Assembly (NCBI GenBank): GCA_002633005.1
Contig: NMRA01000078.1
Location: forward strand, 3,808-33,216
Source of the DNA: Phoronis australis
Lineage: Eukaryota; Phoronida; Phoronidae
Length of the DNA stretch: 29,409 nucleotides
Direction: 5' to 3'
The notes under the pieces were generated by a model, which searched no databases, was not told the origin of the DNA, and was given only the letters and a program-made list of their open reading frames with translations. The position numbers and the translations under genes are program-made. Shown here one piece after another: positions 1 to 9,600 of the stretch. Positions within the stretch are counted from its first letter, which is position 1. Every line of letters begins with the position of its first letter.

Positions 1-224
1 ACAAAGGATTACAATGCGCCTGTTGCCAGGAATTGTAGAGGTAGAATGGCGGCCATAACATACAGTGATAAGGCGGGTTAATAAGGCGAAGAATAAGAAG
101 ATTTAAGATGAAAACTATTATCTCTGAACTGAAATTGAAGTGCTGAGATACGGTAAGAGGACTTATTTTTTTATATTTGCTGTGTTTCTTGGTTCCCTTT
201 CGATATTTTGTTCTCTGGCTCGTA

Positions 225-482
225 TTTATTTTCGAGTACGATTTCAAGCACACTGCCATACCAAACTTGAAATTTAGAGCATATACTCGGAATTTTTACT
301 CAAAATCGTACTCGAAATATGGATGAAATACACTTCGCTTCGAGTATACTCGAAAATTGAGTACGTGCTCGAAATTTCGAGTACAGATTTTTCGAGTATG
401 ACATTGAATACACCAAAGCTGAGTCTGTACTCGAGTTGAGTATGAAGTGTGAGTTTGAGCATGATTCGAGTCTGAGTACGGA
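225..482. repeat. Irregular field of TCGAGTA/TACTCGA palindromic motifs
   Basis: The heptamer TCGAGTA or its complement recurs many times (232-238, 309-315, 340-346, 347-353, 377-383, 392-398, 428-434) with degenerate GAGTA/GAGTC copies between. Some pairs join into perfect palindromes: TCGAGTATACTCGA at 340-353 and CTCGAAATTTCGAG at 368-381. Spacing is irregular, so it is not a simple tandem repeat. Small open frames across it are by-products of the repeats. Confidence 0.75.
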
Positions 483-937
483 GATTGGAGACCGGGCCCT
501 GGTCACACTGCTAAACCCTTGAGCCAGTTTTCTAGCTCCTCAGCTTGGTTTTAGCCATATATTAATAAAGCACAAAAATATTTCCAGGTGATCAGTGCAA
601 TGGGCCCACATGCGAGGCCTGCGCACGTCTGGTACAACGTGTATCAGACCGCCTGCAATTATTTTTTTATAACTTCAGAACATTACTTCTCCAAATTGGT
701 GGATCAGATTCATGTAAAACTTTCTAATTCTATGCTTTGTGAACTGTTTCCAAAGTGGAGTTAGGAATTCTTTTGGAAGCCATTTACTTTTTTGTAGAGG
801 TTATCAGAAAATAGGAATTATGAATTTTATTAAAAACCCAAGAAGTTGCATTTATCAAAATTTTTTGAAAAACTAACATTTTTATGCGCCCACATATATA
901 TGTGATCGCATATTGCCGTCATCTCTGTCTGGGGGTC

Positions 938-2725
938 TGGCGTCCGTGGCTGTATCTCCTAAACCCCTTGCAGGATCTTATTGAAATTTGGCAGGTGTGT
1001 TTCTAAGGGGTTGACGACAGAGGGCAACGAGCTTTGGACTGACCCGAATACCGCTGTGCCCCCTAGTGGCAATTTTAGTTTTTTACGTTTACCTCTGTGT
1101 CTTCAAAGGTCCTCAACCGATTTTCAGGAAATTTGGCACGTAGGCATCTATTAATGAGTTGACGCTATCCTCCCGTTTTCGGATGGATTTGAGGCATTTT
1201 GCGCCATCTAGTGGCCATTTTTACTATTTTCGAGTCATTTTTTGGCATCCGCCCCTCTAACAACCAAACCACTCTAAGGATGATTGTGAAAATTGGCATG
1301 TACTTACGACGAAGCAGACAGCTAACGATGATTTTCCGACGACTTTGACTACTGTGGCGCCTCCTAGTGGTAGTTTTGTTTGTTTTTATGCCTATGGCTG
1401 TATCTCCTAAACACTCTACAGGATCTTTATTAAATTTAGCAACAAATGTATTTATATGAAGTTGACAACGTTCGACAACGACTTTCGGACAGATTGCTTT
1501 ACCAGTGTGCCCCCTAGTGGCAATTATATTTTTTTATTACGTTTACCTCTGTATCTTCAAAGGTCCTCAACGGATTTCTATAAAATTTGGCACATAGACA
1601 TCTATTTGTAAGGTGACGCTAGCCATTCATCTTTGGATTGATTTAAGGTAATTTGCACCATCTATTGGCCATTTTCGTTGTTTTCGAGCTTTTTTTGGCG
1701 TCCGTCCCTTTGTCAACCAAACCACTCCAAAGATGACTGAAAGTTGGCGTTTATGTTCTTTCTATGAAGGGGACTGTTGACGATGAATTTCCGACGACTT
1801 TGACTATTGTGGCGCCTCCTAGTGGCAGTTGTTTTTTTTTTGNGCGTTTGCCTCTCTAACAACCAAACGAATCGAAGGATGATTGTGAAAATTAGAATAT
1901 ATGTTCTTACTATGAAGAAGACAGTTGACGATGATTTTCTGACGACTTCGACTACTGTGGCACCTCCTAGTGGCAGTTTTGTTTGTTTTTGCGCCCATGG
2001 CTGTATCTCCTAAACGCTCTACAGGATCTTTATTAAATTTAGCAAATGTATTTATATGAAGTTGACAACACACGGTGGCGACTTTCGGACAGATCGGTCT
2101 ACAGGTGTGCCCCCTAGTGGCAATTATATTTTTTTACATTTACCTCCATCTCTTCAAAGGTCCTCAACGGATTTCCATAAAATTTAGCACATAGACATCT
2201 ATTAGTGAGGTAACGCTTGCCATTGATCTTCGGATTGATTTAAGTTATTCTGCGCCACCTAGTGGCCATTTTTGTTGTTTTCGAGTCTGTTTTTTGGCAT
2301 CCCTCCCTCTGTCAACCAAACCGCTCTAAGGATGATTGTGGAAGTTGGCATGTATGTTCTTTCTATGAAGGGGACGGTTGACGAGTAATTTTCGATGACT
2401 TCGACTACTGTGGCGCCTTCTAGTGGTGGTTTTGTTTTTTGCACCCATACTTGTATCTTCTAAGCCCTCTGCAGGATATTTATTAAATTTAGCTCGTGTA
2501 TTTATATAAAATTAACAAGAGAAGACAATAACTTTTAGACGAATCCCACAAACAATGTGCCCCTAGTGGCAATTTCATTTTTTTTCATTTTCCTCTGTTT
2601 CTCTGAAGTTCCTCGGTGAATTTTAATGAAATTTGGTAAATGGCTTTCTTTTAATGAAACGATGACATTTTCTGGTTTTCAGACGTATTCGACGTATTTT
2701 GCTCCATCTAGTGGCCATTTTGATG
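938..2725 (-). repeat. Array of twelve ~150-bp units, each ending in a CTCF-like motif
   Basis: Three related unit types alternate. Type A contains 'tgtatctcctaaac', type B 'cttcaaaggtcctcaac', type C 'caaccaaaccactct'. Each ends in a shared NNGCCNNCTAGTGGC-type box, at 1056, 1201, 1357, 1507, 1655, 1812, 1960, 2107, 2252, 2413, 2557 and 2701. Steps are 144-161 bp (mean about 149.5). The order is ABC ABCC ABC AB, giving a higher-order period near 450 bp with one extra C unit (1829-1976). The reverse complement of the A box, TTGCCACTAGGGGGCAC, and of the B box, TGGCCACTAGATGGCGC, fit the CTCF core CCASYAGRKGGC exactly; C boxes have one mismatch. The array lies in the presumed SFMBT intron upstream of 3387. 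Short frames through it are not genes. Confidence 0.85.
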
Positions 2726-3386
2726 ATACAAATAAACAACTCTAAAAGCATACCACTTGAGATGCATTCGTGGGCGCATTTCAATGCTCTGCGTTGCTCT
2801 TTTTAGTTTTACTCTTTTGAGACCTCACTGCCGCGTACGTTTTGTATAGCTAGTAGCACTCAGTTGGCACGTGAAACCTTGTTAACTCTTGCTCTCTGTG
2901 TGTAATTAATGATTTGAGTTTCAAGTCACTTGTCGTGTGCTCTTGTGTTCTGGTGATATCCCATGGAGAATTGGAATACGATCTCGAAAGACACGGATAT
3001 GACTCAGCTTCGTTAGTGAATGCCCCCAAATAATATGGTAAAAATTCTCCAATTTGGGACACAGTGAACAATGAAGTATTTGTCTAAAGGTCATAGCTTG
3101 AACAAAATTTTAGAAATAGCAATGTTGCGGGTATTTTTGACGATTCATGAACTGCCGGGCTCATTTACAGGCTGTTAATACAAAACGCTGTATCCCATAT
3201 TTGAGAAATATGATGAATGGCAAAATCGCGAATGCCCTAATCTGTAGAGTAAGGAAATTCAATTTTGTCTCGAATTTTGGTGTTCAAATTTTAAAAAACT
3301 TCCCAAATTGAATAAGCATTACTGTAGTGTTTTGTCACATGTGTGTGCATGTCTCCTATATGTGTTCACAAGTTCTTTGTCTTCAG

Positions 3387-3636
3387 GACCAGGAAGTGAT
3401 GTCACAGCACGGGTTCACGGTTGGCATGAAACTGGAGATTATCCACCCGGTGTCACGTACCTACCTGTGTCCAGCCACCATCGTAGATGTGCCCAGCGAA
3501 CACTACGTCATCATCGAGGTGGACGATCTGCAGATTACGGAGCAGCGATTGAGGGTGTGTCGGCACGCCGGCTCAATGGACATCTTCCCCGTAGAGTGGG
3601 CACTTCATAACGGTGTACGCCTAGTGCCCCCTGGTG
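3387..3636 (+). CDS. SFMBT: SFMBT exon: MBT repeat (probably the third)
   Basis: Acceptor ttctttgtcttcag at 3373-3386, donor gtatgt at 3637; enters in phase 0 and leaves one base. It encodes GFTVGMKLE, then [13 protein letters not shown] and IFPVEW, the scaffold of an MBT repeat. The stretch that in canonical methyl-lysine-binding MBT repeats carries the D...W/Y...W cage residues reads instead around [10 protein letters not shown] and has none of them. The repeat is probably structural or protein-binding rather than a histone reader. An ATG at 3327 in the same frame lies in the upstream intron and is unlikely to be the start, because an internal MBT repeat is expected to have coding exons before it. 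Confidence 0.92.
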
Positions 3637-6600
3637 GTATGTGATTGTCGTCATAAGCAGTCGGTACAAGCTTAGAGATCATCCGTGAACATCATTTTCA
3701 AAGGCTTATAAAATGTAGAGATTTGACTGCTGGCACATAAGGTTTAATTTTTCTTTTAGGAAAGGAAATTCAACTGATTTGTACTTTTTATGGAAGAGGA
3801 CTAGATATTCACAAAGTACTCTGTGTTACATAGGAATATTTCATTATGGGATTCATTTATGATATCGTATCAACCAATTCTATAAATAGTATCGTGGTAT
3901 GATATGAATACTAGATAAAAATTCGAATTAATGTTTGATGTAAATTGTCATGCCAGGTTTGTCATCAGTCATGATACCTTACAGGATTTATTGTCACTAT
4001 GCAACGATAAACAATCATTTATAACCAGCCTGCTACGGATACATAGCAACTGAGATGGTGGTTAGGTGTGCTGTTGAAATGTCTGCAGTAATATAAGATG
4101 GATTGCAACATAGAACATAAAAGCATGTACAGCCCAGTATATGTCTTGACATTTATAAAACCATTGCAAGTTGTTAAACATTCAATGATTAGTCGTTGTA
4201 CATTAGGCATTGAGTCAGTAATTACGTTATCTTAGATTAGTAATACAGTAAAGGACCTGGTTGTATTATTACATTATATTTAATTAGTTGTGTTCTTGTG
4301 TAAGACTGTTGTAAAACCTTGTTCATGTTTAAGTTCACAAAACACATCTCATGTTGACTGTCACTCCCCCTGTAGGCTGGACAGCAACTGACTTCAACTG
4401 GGAGGAGTACTTGCTCCAAACATCTAGTCGAGCTGTTCCTGAACATTGCTTCACAGAGGTACAGTATGTGTAGTCAGCAACTGTAGAGCTGATTTAAGAT
4501 TCAAATTTTGGACCAAGAAAATTTGCTTTTACATTACTCAACTGCTTTCTTGTGGGCATTGAGCTGTGCTGGAGCTAGTTACTGGTAGAACTGGGACAAT
4601 CTGTTAGAACTGTCTGTGTCCACTGGTATAGTATATTAAGACCAATATAGGGTAATATCAGATGTTATCAGGTCTTGCCTCAGCCTGTAAGTTTGAATAC
4701 ATAAACCTGCTATCTCTACCCTGATGGTGCGTGAAAGGGGGATGTGGTACTGGCTCAATTATTCTACCAAATTAGTTTGTAGACTTTTGAACAAGGATGG
4801 CAGAAATGCCTGGAGCTATATGTATGTTTTAAGCATGTGAAAAGCTTCATCTTTGTTTGCTTCAAGCTTCGTTAGTTAGAAGCAAAACTATGCTTGTGAG
4901 ATTGAAGAGTATTAAGTTTGTAGCCACAAATTTGACACTTCTTAATCCGAGGTCTGACATCTTCTCATACGCTTTAAGAAATCTTTGCTGTAGTTAACGG
5001 GGATTTCTATGGCTTTTTAATGTTATTTCCTGACGTGTCCTCTGAGGAGATGCAACACGAACACAAAGAGTGCTTGCATACTTGACCAATAGTTGAGTTG
5101 GGTTCCAGATAAAGCGGACTATTTGAATGGTGTATGTTATATGTGAACGGTTTAATTGTGTTTTAATGTATACTGAATGGTTCAGAGTTCATTCATACCA
5201 TATACGGTACTAGCCAAAAGTATTCACTCAAAATGACTTGGAATTCTCCCATTAAGACGGCTGGGCAGAAACCAAATTCATTGATCATCATAGTAGTTCA
5301 ATCTCAAGACCAAGAATGAAGGGAATCATCATCAAACTTACTAATGTCACTAAGCTATTCTTGTGATCAGAATTTTGCAGCCATAATAGTTATTACCATT
5401 AATTTCTGCTGTTAACAGAATTAGCCTGTATGACGGGAAAAGGGTAATATGTCTGATTTCTTTTGTCCTGTACTGTATTTGTCTGCTGATTTGGCCCTCA
5501 CTAATCAAGATGGCCGCCTGCCTTACAGTTCCCCACTGACCACAAGTTCAGACGAGGTATGAAGTTAGAGGCAGTCAATCCACACCAGACTGACCAGATC
5601 AGCGCGGCCACCATCACCAAGATAGTTGACCGCATCATGTGGATTCATCTGGACAGTGCCTCCAAGGTGGGCGCCAGTTTCATGACCAACGTCAACTCGC
5701 TTGAGCTCTTCCCAGTTGGTTGGTGCGAGAGTAATGGTTATACTCTCAAACCTCCCAAACAGGTGCTGAGTCGGAGAGTAGCTGTGGTGAAGCCAGAGTA
5801 AGTCACTGTTGGTTGCTGTCTTCATCTTTTAGTTATTTCGATAATTATTGAAATGTGTTAGATAAACTGGCATCACAAACCACGTCGTGAACACATCCAC
5901 TACCACAAGAAACTGTAGGAACACCACATTTATCCACCTTCACTCTTATCAGGCTTCTATTGTGAGTCAGCATGTATGAATAATTGGCTGATAAGCCACC
6001 TATGGAACTACTTTTGGCTGAATGGATGACCAGGCCATAAAATGATAATTAGCCAAGACCAGTTAAATAATGCAACAAAGAATGATGTGATCAAAAAAGA
6101 TTGAACGGGATAAACTACTTGCAACATATTCCACACCTCACTGAAAAAGATGATATTTACAAGTACCTAGGAGTCACATTCTCCTGCAGACTTAAATGGA
6201 CAGAGTATTGTAGAGTACTTGCAAGCCAAGCTTGAAAAGCAGTGACCGTTACGAAAGCCACTCTGTCAAAATTTAACTGTATTTCCCATGGATTGCATTT
6301 TAAGCTTTTTGATTCTATGATATGCCCATATTGACATATGGTGCAGAAATATGGGGAACATCAATGTGTGAATCTATTGAAAAAGTTCATAATAATCTGT
6401 AAATATGTCTTGAGTTGAGTATTAAAACGCCAAATGCTATGGCTGGCGGTGAATGAGGGAGAATAGATGTGTCAACCAGTTATCTATTGGACAAAATTAC
6501 TTGATATGGAAGAACATACTAGGTACCCACTGAAGTGTTACAGTATGCTTATGGTTATGGAGAAGTGTGATTATTTGGCCCAGGCAATAGTGCTGAATTT

Positions 6601-9600
6601 ATTATGGTATTCAAACAGAGATTACTGGATTGTGGCATACAGGAATGGCAACAGGAATTAGGTAGCTCAAATAAATATGAATTTTATAGTCTTATTAAAC
6701 GTGTTCTTGTTAGCGAGCAATATGTGAATTGTTCAATTGCCTATTCGAGAATAATTATACTTGCGCAATTTCGATGTTCAGGTCACTCACTTAATAAAGA
6801 GAAAGGGAGACATATGGGTATTCCTAGTAGTGAGAGAATATCCGGCATATGCTGTCTGGGTGAAATTGAAGATGAGACTCATTTCATGTGTCGATGCCCT
6901 GTTTTTGGAGACCTTAGAAGAAATCTTCTACCAGAGCTTGTGAATATTAACTATTCTCTTGTTAGGTTACTCCAACAGAAAAATCATGACAGTATCCAGC
7001 GCCTTGCATTGTATACTCAGAAGGCTATGGTGTAAATACTTTGAATATACGTTTGTATTTATGTACGAGTAAGCAAAGCCTACGATGTACAATAAATAAT
7101 ATTAATTAGGAAGCATGAATGTACTAAAAAATCAATGTAAACTAGGTTTTCACCCCTATATATGAAACGAATTACAGTCAATTCATTTTTAATCAGATCT
7201 GCCTTCCAGATAGACTGCTAGCTAAAATACCCATCTGTTGTCGTCTATGTGTTAACCGTTTACACTGTAGTCTCCGTTTTTGAGTTTGAAGGGGGTAACT
7301 AGTCCCCATATTGGCTTAGAATTTTGCTTGGATTGTAAATCATGTGTATGGCTTACACACAAAAGGCGTTTTGAAATCGACATGCAGCCGGTCTGTGAAA
7401 GCAGCTTTAAACCTAGAGGTGCCTTGATTATCATTCATAGGTGTGCATTGAGATAATTGGGCATCACTAGCTGCGTAAACTGTTTTCACATTGTTTGCAT
7501 GTGATTTTTTCCTCTAAGTGTGCATTTGAGAAGACAAAGGACATGGTAATCTGGAGGCATCAGTGAACGATAGGGGTAACATTGTGTAATAATGCTGTGT
7601 TCATGCTATGCTAATTGTTCATTATACATTATACTTTGATATGGTAATATATTGCCTGTTGTTTACAGCTGTCATCTGGGTCATGGTCTCGCAGCCTATG
7701 ATGGTAATGGTAAGTCTCATAGCTCCACTGTTGGTCTTCCCCAAACTCGCAATCAAGCGGCGGAGTTTTACAGAAATTGTGTTTGTCCTTGCATAAGCTA
7801 TCTGGACATTGGTTGAGGTTCATGCGTGCTTACTTTCGAGTGCTACATTCAAATGCTTGCATATTTATGTTATCCTGTCATTGGTTGAGATTAAAGCATG
7901 CTTAACTTTCAAGTGCTGTATTCAAATTTTAGTGACCTAAAAAGGTGAAACGTCAGTTCTGGTTCATAAAACAATACATATATAAGTGTTGGAAATGTTG
8001 GCATGTTCAGCTTTCCCTTTTTATTTTAGGTCAATTTGTTGTCAGTCTTGAGACTTCAATATAAAAGTTTTAAAGGATACTAAACCCTGTTTTGATGATT
8101 TCCACCAATCCTCAATCTGTCACCTGCTAATGCATCACTGGCGTCAATCTTCCAAGTTAAGCGCAGGAATCAATTAAAAACCCATACTCTCAATGCCACA
8201 GATTGGGCGTTACCTTGGTGGGTGGTCCATTCCCACAGCTGTCGTGTAATTCGCTGGAAGCGTAGGTCACGCTTACCCGTTTAGCAGACTTTGAAAGGAG
8301 TTTTAGAATTTTCCTCTTAACTTTTGAGGGTTCTCGAGGGTTACAGAGTATTATTTCGTTTTAGAGAACTGGATTGGAAAGTTGTTTTTAGCAGGCCGAA
8401 ACGGGGTTTGGTATCGTTTTCATGTATTACTTTGTCCCTCATGATGGTACAGCTCGACTGCTAAGAAATTATCGTCATTGTGCTGGTTTCAGACAATTGG
8501 TGTGCAAAGATCTACTTCAACCACCGGTGTTTTTCGGGTCCGTTCCTCAGCAAAGGCCGTATAGCTGAGCTGCCGAAGAGTGTCGGGCCTGGCCCCATCT
8601 GTCTGGTGTTAAAGGAAGTACTGTCCATGTTGATCAATGTTGCTTACAAGTCGAGTCGTGTGCTGAAGGAGCTGCAGCTGGAGGGAGAACCCAACATCAA
8701 CATGCACCAGCAGAGTCTGAAGGCCAAGTGAGTCTCTACTGTTTGACTTGGTGTTAGCTGGTGCGTGAGCATACGCGGTGAGGGTTACTAGACTGTGGGT
8801 GTTGCCAGGGTCGATGCACCATTGAATATGCAAGATACAAAAAATTTAAATTTTATGGAAAATCACCGTTTGTTTCGCAGAAATCATTATAATGAAATCA
8901 AGTGTGACTTTAAGAGCCTTGGGCGGTGGCATACGTCACTTATGATTTTTTAATCAAACAATAAGTTTCACCTTGAGCTTCACCGTTGCGACTCAGAAAC
9001 ATACGTTTGTGCATCATGAAAAAAGTTTTATTCGCCTGTAGACACGAGCAGGTGAAACGTAAGTCGATGAATTCCCCACAATCGCTTGGAAGTTTATGTG
9101 TTTGTTTCATTAATATCTCAAGGGAACATGGAGTAAAGTCACCTTAAAAATTCCTTCACCAACAACAATTTCCTGGTGTCACACTGATGCACTCAGGATG
9201 AGTAAGCCCTATCATTAGTTTTAAAATGTTGGTGATAGGATATGGTTGTCGTGAAGCGCTGTAAAATGATCTGATATTGGCACCAACTACGGTTTGACCT
9301 ACAATGTATTTCACTAACACAAGGTCAAGTGAATCTGCCGAAGGCAGTACAATGCTGGGTGTTGACACGTGTCTATCAAGATTCATGCCGTAAGTCGTTT
9401 CGATCAGTGTTTGTTACATTCGCTTTTTGCATTCAATTGTGTTTTTGTTCTCTTGTTTACCAGAGCTGTCCCCTCTGATGTACTGTAGGAACTCTGTGCA
9501 TTAATAATGATTGTTATTATGACACTCAACCTAATATTGACTGATCAAAAGTATTCCAAGAAAATGTTGAATAAGTGATAAAATTATGTGGCGGGTGTTG

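Larger units (their letters stand above)
1..3386 (+). other. Presumed SFMBT intron upstream of the first visible exon
   Basis: No exon with coding similarity was found before 3387. Apart from the TCGAGTA field and the CTCF-like array, it holds AT-rich unique-looking DNA at 1-224, 483-937 and 2726-3386, with a small CACATATATATGTG palindrome at 891-904. Intron status is inferred from the exon at 3387 starting in the middle of the protein with a good acceptor. Confidence 0.6.

Noticed and set aside
300-506. Minus-strand frame through the TCGAGTA field as a coding gene
   Set aside because: Its residues merely translate the palindromic repeats; no start or splice context.
1807-2444. Short frames inside the 150-bp array
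   Set aside because: They follow the repeat and are broken in sister units, so they are not conserved as proteins.
9132-9145. Shared 14-mer agtaaagtcacctt with about 22732-22745
   Set aside because: A few identical 14-mers are expected by chance among all pairs in a window this size, and the flanks do not align.
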